64,000 nucleotides of DNA from Sisyra terminalis. Its lineage: Eukaryota; Arthropoda; Insecta; Neuroptera; Sisyridae. Shown piece after piece: positions 12,101-25,042 of this stretch. The notes beneath the pieces were generated by a model. That model was given only the letters and a program-made list of their open reading frames with translations. It was not told the DNA's origin and did no database searches. A program made the translations under genes and the position numbers. The number at the start of each line of letters is the position of its first letter. Position 1 is the stretch's first letter. Location of the stretch: the NCBI GenBank assembly GCA_958496175.1, contig OY292276.1, positions 17,068,001-17,132,000 of the forward strand, given 5' to 3'.

Positions 12101-15100
12101 TTGAACCTACTCGACAATAATATAGCCTAAAGAAAAGGGCAATCTTGAATTTACCAAACAAAACAGAGCTTTGAGAAATGGCATTAGAATTTAGCAACAC
12201 AATATAGGAGATAGGCCACTAAACTTATATATTTTTTCAAAAAAATACCTATTCGATCCACTTACTCATTGGAAAACTATCAAAAACTGAAAAAAAAATC
12301 GAAAATTAAAACGTAATAGGTTTATATTTCTTCTATTATACATTTTCATTATTTAGAATCAATTGAATATTTTAAATTTGTGTTTTCATAAAACATTATT
12401 AACTTAATATTCAAAAGTAGGGTGTAATAAAATTTAAGGGTATTTTCATCTACTTCTGACATTTATGGTCAAAAAATAAATCACTCATACCGCTCATGGT
12501 CCGTCGTTCTTAAATCTTCATGAAAATAAGTTACCAAAATCCACAACAAACGTTTTCAAACCGCAATTCGGAAGGAACGGAAAACCGGTTGCTCTAAATA
12601 ACTATTGTCGACTTTAGGAAAACTTTTCTTCATATAATATTATTTTTTGTGTGTCAATTGAAATGAAATTATCCTCACCTTTGCTCAAATTCACTACGCA
12701 CAAATAACAGAAACACTAGAATTTTAATTTTGATAGTTAAAATTTAATTTATTAAAATGAATCTAAAAATTCTTTGAAATCTCAGGGTGTTTATCTTGTC
12801 TGAAAATTTCAGTAATACATGATAAAAATTTTATCCAATGGTATTATATCCCTAAAGTCTAATATCAACACATTATGTCTGTGTAGGATGAGTCTTGATA
12901 ACCTTCTATTGTATGAAAACATTTGAATGTTTAATAAGCTCAATTTTGCTCTAATCGGGAGTAAAAAAGCTCTAACAAAAAAAAACAATATGAGATAAGA
13001 TCAACCAAAGTTTAAAGTGTGAACTTTCAGAGATAATTTAAAATATCAATTAAGTCAAAAATTTGGATTAAAATTTTTTAGCTATCAAGAGGTACATTAA
13101 CTATATACAATTCAAACTATAAATAAGGAATTGACCTACTTAATAAAAAATGTACATATGTTGGAACAATCCATAACTTTTGTGCTCCAATAAGAGAAGA
13201 GTGTGAATTTTCTCCAATTCCATTACATAAATATTTTAATATTTGTAAAAATGTGAAAAGAAAAGTGGCACATGTCTTGTTTCATTCACATTTATGTCTT
13301 GAATTAGACATTTATTATAGATATGTCGTATAATAAGTTCTGAATGACAGTTGTATGGGGTTGTTCCTCTTTCACAGAAGAACGGGAATATTTATATAAT
13401 TTATAAAACTTAATTTCGTACATCATTTTGTCATGAATAAAAAAAATGATTTTTTCTTTTGGAAACTTTGTTTTATGTATAGATGAAAAAAAAATAAATA
13501 AAACTTTTTAAATTATTTTGTTATTTATTCGAAAATAAATAAACTGCGACACTTTTTGTATTCTTTTTAAACTAATTGATTAATTAGTTCGAAAGAAAAT
13601 TTCAATATTTGTGATTTATAAAAAATCAATCATTCCTATTGGTACCACGCAGTCATCTAGAAATTCAATTTAAAGTTTGTTGAAAAACTTTAGCAATTAG
13701 ATATTACCTAGTATAAATTTATTTCTTTTATAAAAGTTTTCAAATAAATTTATTATCGATAATGTGTTACTCCATAATTTTTAATGAAATTACAACAAGA
13801 AAAAGGAGGAATTGATTACAAGAACGGAAGAAGAAAATGCGCATTATTGAAAAAATATATTATGTTTACCTTAAAAGAGGCAAAACGGTAGAATATATAT
13901 ATTTTTTCTTAAGGTGGCCAAGAGTGACATGTTGAATTACTTCAACATTCAGAAGCAGAACAAAAATGTCCATGTTTATGTCGTAGGCATTCACAATCTT
14001 AAATCATAATATTCCACCGCACATGCATTTCGTCATCCGACCCCATCTTTCCCACTCGTTAACAATACAAAATAGGATAGAAGGATGTAATATAATACAT
14101 ACCAAAGCCAACAAAAATGTCTAAACATTTTCTTAGTGAAAAAAGGGAAGATTTCCGGGACAAAGATATTTTATTTACCAGAAAATGATAGCGATGACAA
14201 ACTCACTTAGTCCATAAACACATTCCAATGAACTCGAGAAATAAATGTGTTGTTGTTTTCCCTTTTTCCTTTAAAACTTTTTTCAGTGCATTTCTCACAT
14301 TTTACAGCTGTTGTACGACATATTACTCGTATCCTCATTCGTGTCATAAGTTATTTAAAGTGCGTTCCATCATTAAAAATCAACGGTTATTTTTAAATCA
14401 CAACCACCATTAATAAAAACCTTTCAACAATAATTTTAAATTAAGTCCAAAACTTATGTCATATTTCTATTGAAAGCTCATTTTTTCAAGCCATCCTTTA
14501 CTGATAACAAGATAATAGTGACATATTTAAGTTCAGTGTTGTCAATTGGAAAACTTTTTTGTATAAAGAAAATACAATAGACGCGCTATCATTCCGTAAA
14601 GTAATGGAAAGTAGCTCGAAAATATTATTCTAAAGAAGAAAAAAATCCAATTATGTGAGTAGAATACAAAAAGTCTTAGAAATTTATTACAAAAGTTTGA
14701 GGAAATTTTATGATTCTTGCTGTTATATATTTTTGTAGCATAGGTATTATCAATTTTTATGCATCTGATATCATTCAGCTAATGTAATTTTGTTTTCTTT
14801 CAGTAGCAAATGTGAAAAAAGTACAACTCATAAAATAATGAGACCTTCTGAAATACTTAGATTTTTTTTCTATAATAAAATTTCTCTAAGATAAAAATAA
14901 GTATTTCCATTCCTTTTACTATTGTAGCATGTTTTTAGACTTGAATGTGATGATTTTTATTTTATTTGATAAAGAAAATATGGTTTTTGTTAAAACTGTA
15001 AATAAAAAAATTCAATAGTTAATTTAGAAAACTTCAATTGTTTTGTTCTATCCCCTCTGTACCCCTGTGTAATTTGAGAATAATGGCCTACATTTAGGAG

Positions 15101-15216
15101 ATTAAACTTTATTTCATATAACTACGCGTTAAATAACGTTACAAAATTTAGATCCCTAGTTTGTAATTGCACTATAGTTTACAATAATTTATATTGGATA
15201 TAACTATGAATTATAT
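9171..15216. other. Mostly AT-rich non-coding DNA with a few higher-complexity patches
   Basis: No supported gene. More complex, GC-richer patches stand out at 9,740-10,070 (separate entry), at 11,690-11,930 (gtggggacactgcgcttgg, then cgtaaagcgcgcttgcc) and at 13,975-14,060. The frames at 11,094-11,309 and 14,228-14,413 have no recognisable domain. A CAG-GTAAGA at about 11,595 lacks a good pyrimidine tract. Confidence 0.35.
9740..10070. promoter_or_regulatory. High-complexity patch, possible regulatory element
   Basis: About 330 bases of mixed composition in an AT-rich background, with no open frame of note. It contains tgatgacgtgtcaacgacgt followed by catatg, a cluster of two ACGT cores resembling CREB/bZIP sites, and CAGGTTACC-like and E-box-like words. 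Composition and motif clustering suggest an intronic or intergenic enhancer, but motif matches alone are weak evidence. Confidence 0.25.
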
Positions 15217-15501
15217 TGTTGCGGCTTTTGGAACATTTGAACGTTTTAATTGTTCGAACCTTTTAATATTCTAACAATTAGATTAAAGAAAGACAGAAGA
15301 CGTTCCAGAACACTCCTTAAGTTTCTAATGTGGGGTAGAATGAGATAGAAAACATTCGAAACTACAAGAAGTGTCTGGAAGAGTACCGAACTTTCTATAT
15401 GCGATTATTGCGTATATAAATACGTAATAAGTGAAATATTAAACGTGTGTGTATCAAAATAATTGGAGTTATTGGTTTATATCCGAAAACAAATCCTAAC
15501 A
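15217..15501 (+). mobile_element. Possible solo LTR (285 bp)
   Basis: A segment beginning TGTTGCGGC and ending CCTAACA has the TG...CA ends and the short TGTT/AACA terminal inversion of an LTR. A TATATAAA box lies at 15,413-15,420, about 90 bases before the 3' end, as expected for a U3-R-U5 layout on the + strand. The interior is richer in G+C than its flanks. I see no matching 4-6-bp duplication at the two sides, and no internal retroelement sequence next to it. Confidence 0.4.
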
Positions 15502-17291
15502 AATAACCGTTAAAAAAATAACCCAAAAAAAATAACAATTTATTCATAAGATGATTTAAAAACAGATTAAATTGGGTTAATTCTAAAATTTTGACTTCAT
15601 AATTATCAATGTGAACATATTTTTATGAGAAAAAAAATATTACAATCATGAATAGTTTTCAATACTTTTTCAAAACAATTGAAAACGTGTTTGGTAATTA
15701 TATGCATCGATTGCCTTTACTATACCTTTTTTAATGTAGAGATAAAGCAAATTAAAATTGATATTAATATTCAACGCAAAATTTAAATTTTATATATGCA
15801 TGAATTTTATTTAAATTATTTCATTACAATGTGATAAACGATTTTTTTTTCAAATTGCCATAAAAATATGCCCGTTAATTTGTTGAAAGTATAGCGAAAT
15901 GTGCGAATATATGAACTGAAATAAAGGATGTTAAAATAATATTAGGGTGAAAGTTATCTCTTCTAAAGTAAAAAATATTGCAGTCTCATATCTATCTGTT
16001 ATTCGCAAAAATGAGGGCGTTTTGTAAATAGCTTTTATAAGAGATTTATAAACTTACAACGTGTGTATTTTCATACATACCATATGCATTTATATATAGC
16101 ATGTGTGTACATATATTGTAACCATATATGAATATCCCTGTCTTCATCTCGTCCACGATATGTGTACGATGTGTTGGGAAACATTTACCTAACAAAGTTG
16201 TATTATGTGTTAAAGCCAATGCGGTTATGTCATAAAACAAAATATATAGATATATATTTTTATTTATAAAAAGGATTGAAAGTATTAAACCAACGTTCAA
16301 TTTGTTTCGAAAATATTATAAAAAATGTTATAACTAACATAATATTGATATAAAAGATTCCATTTAACAAAATTTATAGGTGCATATATAATTTTTTATA
16401 TAGGATCAATTAATTGAATTTTTTGTCACAATAACTGGGCTTAATGCTTACTGGGCGCACTTTATAATCAAACTAAAAGTTATTCATAGTAATATACTTG
16501 ATACGAATTTCCCGAATTAATATGTTAATATTGGAATACGCAATTGTTACCTGTCATCATTTTTTTATTGTTATTTACCGTCGATTTTTAATTACCAAGG
16601 TCTTCTGCGACTCTAGGGTTAATTAAACTAAATAGACTACCAGTAGACTACTTTTATTATTTTATTACTTAAACAAGTATAACCTTTTTAAATATTTTTA
16701 ACCTTTGGGTTCTTAAATTACTTCAACAGTTTTGAAACGTAAAATAGAAACTAAAAAGTTCAATATTTAAAAGGTTCCTTTTTTCATTCTTGTAATCATT
16801 GTAATACGTAGAACTTACAGTTTTGCCAATACAAGCAATGGCGTATTTATGTACAAGAGGTCTTTTGGAATCCCAAAAATTGTGTTCTGTATCATTTGAT
16901 ATATATTGAAAAAAATTAAAAACTATTATTAATTTTATCGATTACACCCATCAAACTATTGAATAAAAATTACTGTAGGTACTCAGATTTCAAATTTCAT
17001 ACTGTTTATTCTAAATAATTTTTATATAAATATATGACAAATAATCTTTTAATATAAAAGCATTTTCCACCAATAAACATATATTTTTTTTGATTTTAAA
17101 AGATAAGAGAAAATAATTATACTTTTATCACTGCATTATACACTATATCTGGTATAACTAAGGGAATCTGCCTACCTTCATTAATTATTTTTTGAAAGTT
17201 TAAAAGTGCAGACGTATATAATATAACCACAAATATCTATAATTACACTTATTATAGCCGAAGAGGCTAGTATAACGTCTAGTATGCTTAG
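15502..17291. other. AT-rich non-coding stretch
   Basis: No supported gene or repeat beyond simple AT-rich runs. The 84-codon frame at 16,046-16,300 (-) is low-complexity. Confidence 0.35.
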
Positions 17292-18343
17292 TAGGGTGTC
17301 CGTTATTTCCCAAATTGATTTTTTACAGCAATCGCCCTCTGAATTTTTAGTTAACGATACAAAAAAAAATATCCAATACAATTAAGCTCTTAATTTCTTG
17401 ATTAAACCGTGCCGCAATAATGTTACTTTTACCATTTAAATAACATGAGATTATTTGACTTTTTACCATTTAATTTTTTTTCTCAGAAACAAATAGATCA
17501 AAAGATTTAAGATCAAATTATTCTGACGTAAAATTTAACGTTCTACAAAAAAGGTCTTTTACGAGTTTTCGATTAAATGACTCCATTAAAATTAATTCAA
17601 CATTTAACTTGAATTAATTTGTTTAATTTGTATTTTGTAATTTATTCAACATTTAATTTGCTGACTACAAGTTCTGAGTAACTTCTCATAGATGGCGTCA
17701 GGTGAAATGGTAAAAATTTGTCGATAGTCTCATTAATTAGTATGAAATTCACTTCGTAGGTACAATATATTGATTAAAGTACGAAAATTTATCCTGGATA
17801 AATTGAATTTCACGACTTTAGCGAATTCGGATCTTATGTCACCTGTTTTAATTGTCAAAAAATGTTTTTTTTGTTTAATTTTCAATTCAAGCCTTAAAAT
17901 CAACACAAATAATCACTGGCGCTCTAATGATAATAATTTTTATCTTCTCTTCCAATGATTTTATAGTTGAAAAAAGTAAAAATGAGCAAAAAGTTGAACA
18001 TATTGCAAGATTTATATTAGACACAAGTTAAATGTTGAATAACTTTTAATGGAGTGATTTAATCGAAAACTCATAAGAGACCTTTTTTGTAGAACGTTAA
18101 ATTGTACGTCAGAATAATTTAATTTTAAATCTTTTGATCCATTTGTTTCTGAGAAAAAAAAATAAAAGTAATAAGTTAAATAATCCCATGTTATTTAAAT
18201 GGTAAACGTAACATGATTGCGGCACAGTTTAATCAATAAATTAAGAGCTTAATTGTATTGGATGATTTTTTTTGTATCGTAAACTAAAAATTCAGGGGGC
18301 GATTGCTGTAAAAAAATCAATTCGGGAAATAACGGACACCCTA
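17292..18343. mobile_element. 1,048-bp foldback element with TA duplication
   Basis: Long inverted arms (17,294-about 17,612 and about 18,026-18,341, roughly 320 bases each, a few percent diverged) surround a ~410-bp middle. The tips are GGGTGTCCGTTATTTCCC and its inverse, each next to TA (17,292-17,293 and 18,342-18,343), the target duplication typical of Tc1/mariner-type transposases. There is no transposase. The short frames at 17,181-17,381 and 17,770-17,958 are not coding. Non-autonomous and probably moved in trans. Confidence 0.85.
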
Positions 18344-20340
18344 ATACTTAGTGGCGATACTTAACTCTAAGAATAGACTATCTAGGTTCCATTTCATTAG
18401 ATTACAATTTTTGAGAATTTAGCCCATTCTAGTGCTGAATCTACAATTGAATGCAAATAATATAAACATTTTTATTCCAAACTGTTAGAGTATATTTCTT
18501 TCAAAACTAAGATTATAGCTGAAAAGTACAACTTCTAAATTTATAAGAATCTTGATAAAAAATTGTTTATGAAACGCAAAGTTGTCGAAAATATGAATAT
18601 TTCAATAATGTCCATACGTAATTGTTTATAAATGAAAATATTTTCAACCAAAAATTTGCATCCCATTATAAAGACCAGGGAATATAAAGATTAAATATAT
18701 CAATATATCATTTTAACTATTGTATTAAAAAAACCTTTAGGCTTGATAACTTTCAAATTAATGGCCCAACTATCAAGATAATGGGACATTTTTGCGTCGC
18801 TTAATAGTTTCTATTTTAGTCATAAATCATTAGCAAAGTGATAAATATATTTGCAACTGTTAGTCGAAAAAAGTTCATTAAATTTTGTTCCCTTTTTATG
18901 CACGTGCATAATAGAATTTGTAAAATACATGAACGTGTCTATTAATTAAATTTTATATTAAATGTTTCATATTTAATTATTGTTTTGACGTATATTTTGA
19001 AACAAAAATTGTAATAATTGTTATTGTTCTACTATCGTTGGAAATTTTAACTAACATTGATTTGGATTTTTTTTTGTGTGTTTTATTCACGTTAAAAACG
19101 TTGATATTTCTAGTTTATCATTTAATGGAACTGCAAAAGAGTAAATTAATTAATGCATTGTATGGCTTCTTTTATTAAAATTGTTCATTTGGTTTTTTCG
19201 TTGTCTGTCATTTATGAAAGGGTAGAGATGTGTATGTGTAAATGTATATATATTTATATATATCGGTGGTGCAAGTCTGGAAAACGTAGGAGTTAACGAT
19301 GGCAACCATAACGGTTGCGACCCTTCCAAATACATTCAACATTTAGTACATGTTACTAGAACCCAACGAACGTTACCAGACCCAAACAAATAGCTCACAG
19401 ACGGTCTACATTCTACTGGAGAGCTGAAGCCACTAGTGCTATAAAAACAAGCAATTCACCCATAGGCGGCTGCTGTTGGTAAAATTGCCTGGAGTAAATT
19501 ATTTATTGCGTTATCTGCATCGAGTTATTACCACTCATTCCTCTACGAAATTCACGTGACTGCGGTAACCATGTGCTTCACGTCTGCATCCGGAAACGTT
19601 AGCCTTAATTTACGCACCATTGTGGTCACCAGAACCGTGCTCAAGATTTAATATTAGCATCGATCAAATAGACAACCAGTAAATTATATATGAGAAAATT
19701 CACATAAAACTCCGAAGCACCCAGAAAGAAACATAAAATCTAACATAAATTGCTTAAGATCTTTTCCTTAACATATCCACCATGAAATGGCCGCTCTTAA
19801 TTATCTTAATTGATACCTCAAATCAATAATTCAAAACCACCATTTCTTAAACTATCTAAAAAATATCAATTATACATACAGTGGATAAATAAATAATCAT
19901 TTAGACTACTTATTGCACAGTAGTAAAAATATACAATAACTTCAGACTTTATCATATAAAAATGTATCATTTGTACCAGATAATATCCGTTTTAGTTGTC
20001 CCGAATATAACATTTATTACAATGAATTATTTATGTATTCACCCCTTCAAAACAGAAAAAGTATAAGAGAACATGAATTGAAAACATGTCGCAAAACTTA
20101 TCAGAAACACAATCACAAATATCAATTCAAGAACATCATTAAAATTTATGTTTACTGTTATTTGATTTCACAATATATATCAAAAAGATAAATAAACTGA
20201 AAAGTTTTGCACCGACTCTTTATTCTGCCACAAAAAATACATTTATTGGTTTCAATTGCAGTTGCATACAATGTATTTTTTCACATTTATCACTTCACAT
20301 GTAACTCAAAACTTAAATTTTTGATTTATTAATAATTTTT
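18344..20340. other. AT-rich non-coding stretch with one GC-richer patch
   Basis: No supported gene. The segment at 19,270-19,660 differs in composition and is listed separately. The rest is AT-rich DNA without features I can name. Confidence 0.35.
19270..19660. promoter_or_regulatory. GC-elevated, high-complexity patch with a TATA-like box
   Basis: About 390 bases with clearly more G+C than the flanks and little repetition. It contains ctataaaaacaag at 19,439-19,451 and several palindromic or E-box-like words such as TTCACGTGAC and GGTAACC. No open frame spans it. It could be a promoter with an untranslated first exon, or a conserved enhancer, upstream of the ratchet site at 20,351. Confidence 0.25.
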
Positions 20341-20393
20341 CTTTTTTTTTCAGGTAAGCATCATGAACTAATAGTTGATTCCAGGGGGTAAGC
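20331..20393 (+). promoter_or_regulatory. Candidate recursive splice site (ratchet point) with downstream 5' splice site
   Basis: A ten-base pyrimidine tract ends in CAG at 20,351-20,353 and is followed at once by GTAAGC (20,354-20,359). This joins a strong 3' splice site to a strong 5' splice site with zero exon between, the arrangement used for stepwise removal of long introns in insects. A second GTAAGC lies at 20,388-20,393, which would define a 34-base RS-exon (20,354-20,387), as described for exon-defined recursive sites. AT-rich sequence about 25-40 bases upstream could supply a branch point. If real, the window lies in a long intron transcribed on the + strand. Confidence 0.5.
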
Positions 20394-21495
20394 TAAATAT
20401 TGATTCCTCAAAAATTATTTTAAATTTCCCAAGTTTGATCCTTTATTTTTCATCAATTACAATTTGTTCTTATCCAAAGATATTCCCTTTCTTTAATTGT
20501 CAAATATTTTTTCACAATATTATGTATTTAAACTTTAAATTAGTACTTCAAACTATATAAAGTTACACAAGATATGACGCAAATGATTCCCGTTGGAGAT
20601 AAAAATAAATTATTTAAGTGCTTTTCACCACGGGAATCGCTACTTAAATGATTATGTTTCAATATTCAGTATAAATTTCAATAATTATATTGAAAACGAT
20701 TATGGGGTTTCTCTTCTACCTTAAAAAGTTTACTTAATGTTTATCGATATTTAATTATTACAAGCGGCATGTGATCAAATATCACAATTTTTAATAATAA
20801 TTTTCTTCCTCTACTAAAAAAGTTTTAGTTTAACATTCCTTAGACATAGTTTAAATGTTTATCGAAACAATATCATTGATTTTTGTAAATCAAATAAAAC
20901 AAAAATTTTAATACTTCCCAATAGGATCCATAATAATAATTCCATAATTCCCTTTTCCTCTTGTAAAACAATTTGTAAAGTAAAACTCTTAACAAGATGT
21001 AAGAAAAACGGCTACTCTTTCTTCATAGTACTACATTAAACAGTAGTTGAAACCATATAGTAAACACAAACTAGGATATAAAATTTATTTTACATACAAA
21101 ATGTATCGAATGTGTTGTACTTTTAGATCGGATTAAATGGAAACAACCAAATTGAGATAATATACGTTAATACTCTTCAGCATCGGGTTTTTGTTGCATA
21201 ATATATAACTAAACGATAATTTTTGACTTAAGACGTTCTACCTAATCGATATTTACTTATATTATTCCTATATCAAATTGATAAATTTGAATATAACTAC
21301 AAATTTGCAATTTGAAACACCTATAACTTTTGAACTATGCATGCATTTGCTTTCAAATAGTTAAAGCAAACATATAATATTCTGACAATTCTGTATCAAA
21401 CATTAAGTTGGTCTGACATATATGAATGAAAATTTGAAATTAATTACTTGAATTGGAATATTTAATGCATTTAATGCTATTTAATGCATTGAATT
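20394..21495. other. AT-rich non-coding stretch
   Basis: Nothing recognised. The 61-codon frame at 20,375-20,560 overlaps the putative splice signals and has no domain. Confidence 0.35.
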
Positions 21496-21595
21496 TTATA
21501 TATAATGGTGAAGTAGGTTACCATTAAATAAATAGGGGGCCGGAAAATAATGTCGTTTTTTTAACAATCCATTAAAATACAAAAAGTTTGAACTT

Positions 21596-21790
21596 AGTTT
21601 TACTTTTAAAATAAAGACTGTGGCGTCGAAATTGAAATTTGGCGCCAAAAAACAGTTTGTATTTCCGGTTGAGTGCGGAAAAGCGAATCCGGGGACCCAA
21701 GCGATTGGCTTGGTAGGCCCAGCACGAGCGCCCGAAATGGCGCACCAGAACTTCAATTGTTGTTAAGTGTTTAGGTCTCTGTATATAAAA
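21596..21790 (+). other. GC-rich patch with short open frames on both strands and an E2F-like palindrome
   Basis: About 150 bases (21,620-21,770) are near 50% G+C in an otherwise very AT-rich region. On the + strand a frame opens after a TAG at about 21,597 and runs about 58 codons to a TAA, including FGAKKQFVFPVECGKANPG and AIGLVGPARAPEMAHQ. The - strand is also open (21,496-21,756). I recognise neither product. TTTGGCGCCAAA at 21,638-21,649 matches the palindromic E2F/DP consensus, and a TATATAAAA lies at about 21,781-21,789. It could be a transposon or gene fragment, or a promoter region. Confidence 0.3.
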
Positions 21791-21965
21791 TTGTTAGTTT
21801 AATACTTAAAATTGTTCATATTTGTTTAAAAATAGTCAAAATAGTTGGTTAAAATAAGTGAATTTAAATATTATATTGATTGTTAATAAAAATTATATTA
21901 AAAGAAAAACAATAATTGAATATGTGGCGTGTATAAGTAGATTTTTGATTCTGCAAGATATTACC

Positions 21966-22194
21966 ATTCTAAATATCTGATAAAATTCAGATCTCAGCTT
22001 TTATTAAATAAAGAAGACAATTCAGGTTGTTTAAGATCGATTTTATTGAATTTAAATTAAAACTAACTAACTTTTTTGTGATTCAAGAAGCCTGATGAAG
22101 TTACGATACGTAGCTAATTTGAAAATTAAAAAACATTAAATAAATAAAAAATCGATCTTAAACATCCTGAAATGTTTTCTTTATTCTAAATATC
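21966..22194. mobile_element. ~205-bp palindromic insertion with 12-bp flanking repeat
   Basis: Inverted arms of about 40 bases (22,006-22,045 and 22,143-22,186; core words tttaagatcgatttt and aaaatcgatcttaaa) surround about 100 bases. The 12-base word attctaaatatc flanks the unit directly at 21,966-21,977 and 22,183-22,194, like a target duplication. The middle (22,088-22,130) has agcctgatga followed by acgatacgtagc, which looks like a collapsed hammerhead core with stem II lost. It probably belongs to the same broad class as the palindromes at 4.3, 36.4 and 62.4-63.3 kb. Confidence 0.55.
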
Positions 22195-25042
22195 ATCATC
22201 CTTTTAACATAGAATACCTGCAATTTTTAAATGCCACGTTATTAAATCTATCAATTCCTAAGTAAAAACTTTGAAAATCATTTAAGTTTCCAATGTTTTT
22301 ACGACTAAGAAAATATGTCGTAAGCACGTCTTTTAATTCCCTTAATAGTTGATAAAAAGCAATTGAATGTCTATAGATCCAAAAATGCTTTGTTTTCCGT
22401 TTTTCCTAATACATTCAAAGCAATTTCACAGTTTGGTAAATTGACATATATTGCAATAAAATAATAGTTTTTAGTACTTATATCTTCAGTCTGGAATATC
22501 TCCTAAATCTTTCACTAGAAATCATTGAAAAATGCTGATTTATTTTTATTCAAATCTAGTCGTGTTCTTCCATAATTCAATGTTCAGATTTAAAAAATAA
22601 TCTATCGGGAAAATCTACATTTTCTGATATGTAAAATGGAAATTGTTAAAAAGTTTTTCTCTAGTTCTAGTTCTTTTAAATAACAACAGAATTGCATGTG
22701 TAGTAAAGTGTAATAGTTAAATAATATGATTTAATATATTAGTATTTACCTTAGAGCAAAGTATTTATGACCGGTATTTTTAAATTATTGTATTGTTGAT
22801 AAAGTTTTATAAAAACTTAGCTTTATGAAAAATAAATATTTTTTGAATTATATTTTTCGAGGTCTGCCGCAGTGTCACCGTATCTACGCACCAACCACCA
22901 CAGAATTTAATGTTTTACTTAGAAATTATTTGTGAACCCAAAGGATGTTGGTTAAACAAAAGTTTTAACTAATTTCATTTCTCAACCGACAAAATAGTGC
23001 AACCAAACAGTTGTTTCAACTTATATATTTAGTTTTAGAGGAGTTAAACTTCTGATATGAATATAATGAGTTTTTCTAAAACTTGATTTGAGCATATTAT
23101 AATATTTCAGTCTTATTATATGCATATATATTTTTTTTGAAGAAAGTCGTTAACAATTAGGGTACAAACTTTTAGAAAATTCATTCTACTTTTTATATTT
23201 TTTTCATTTTAAGTTAACCATCGTCTTCCCCACAAAATTAAGTCTTTTTACAGACTAATTATGTTTAACTCCTACGCAAAAGTATAATACTAATTTGCGA
23301 TTTCTAAGCTGGGATAAAAACACTATTACCGCTTCAAAAATGCACCACAGGGAAGATATGATTTAAATATTATATTTTTATCATTCTTAGACCCTCTTTT
23401 TCACAGGATGCCAAATTACGGTCAAAAATTCGTACGAGGAAAATTAATAGACTTTTATAACATAAAAAAATTACACATATTGCAGAATTTAAGAAATATC
23501 TCGTAAGTCTAAGAACTCAATAAGTCGTCACATTAAAAAAGGCCTAACAATTAAAAAAAATTATAAAGTAATTTTTATAATTTTCAATGCTCAATTAAGC
23601 AAATAAAAACGCTTGGCTGAAAACAAAGTGTTAGTAAAAATTAAAATAAAATGCAATAATATAAGAACAAGCTTAGTTATGCTAAGTTTTTCAATATTGT
23701 TACGATCGTATCAGTAAAAAAAAAATAAGTTAAAATTCCGTAAATAATCTTCCCAAGTTTTGAAAATAATTTTTTCAAGTTTTTTTTTCAGAATAAATAA
23801 TTGAAAAAAATAACACTCCATAAACTTTTCAAGTACAAAAGTTTTATAAAATTTTTAAAAAATAATTTTAGCTACAAAAAATATTTGCTAGTAAATTTTA
23901 AAACTTTTACATTTACTTTTGTCAAAACTTTGGTATTATAATAGTATTTTCTGCGTTCAGAAAATCAAAGTTTTTCTCTAAAAATACAATGTACTGAGTA
24001 CCGACCGGTTAATATGCTATTTTATCATATGTTTGCTAAATTCATCATCACGTGCATATTGTAGCTAGAGATGAGAGTCGAATAAAGATAAATGTTTTGT
24101 TAAAAGTCCAAATAATTTATATAGTACGTTGCTATCTTCATTTAAATGCTTATTTTATGAAAGTAAATATTTTATTTGACATCTCATTATTATGGAAATG
24201 ACATGTAAATTATAATTTATTGATCCTTCGCTTGGGTGTAATTCACAATAATTTACTAGACTGAAAATAATTTAATTAATAATTTTTAATTGAATTTACA
24301 TTAATAAAACACTTAATTTACATGGTACACATTTTTCCCTGATGTTTTAGTCAATATTTTTAAAATTCATATTCATTATGCAATAGTACAACAATTTATA
24401 AAAATATGCCAATAAAGTATAGTGCTCACTTTTGTGTTTCTCTAATATTTTCTATGAAATAGAAAGATCCTGATAAGGTTTTGTGGAAGGTAAAAAATTA
24501 ATTTCAGGTATAAAAATTCATTTCATACTATATTTCCATTAGCAAAATATATTATAATAACTTTGAATAAGGTAAATATATTATGTCCAGGGAAGTAATA
24601 TAAGCAATGTACGCATATCTAAAGCAGCTCGTACACGTCAATGCAAGAGGCTATTAGCCAATTAGATTGTAAAATTTGAGGATGTTCATTTGTTTTGATT
24701 ATTGAAATTTTGAAAATTTAACAAAACCACTCCCACAATCAATTAATGCATATAAACGAATTCGTGTACGCAAATATCTATGGAACGTTTTGCGCAGTAA
24801 AGTCATTCAGGGTCTATTGATACATAAAATATTACAAATTAAAGATTAGATTAATAAATATTTTGAAATAGACCTTAAAAACTTAAAATTAAAGGTAAAT
24901 TTGATAATAAGTTGAAAATGTTATTATGATTAAGTATAACAATAATGAGTTATAAATTTATCAACAAAAAAAAATCAAATTAAATACTACCCTGATTGAA
25001 ATATTTATAATAAATAGTAAAAAAAACAGTGTTCACAAATGT
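22195..25042. other. AT-rich non-coding stretch
   Basis: No gene or clear repeat seen. A ttaatttcaggtataaa at about 24,500 has a 3'/5' splice-site-like join but a poor tract and weak 5' site. Confidence 0.35.

Noticed and set aside
24495..24515. Recursive splice site (ttaatttcaggtataaa)
   Set aside because: Weak pyrimidine tract and a weak 5' splice site (GTATAA).
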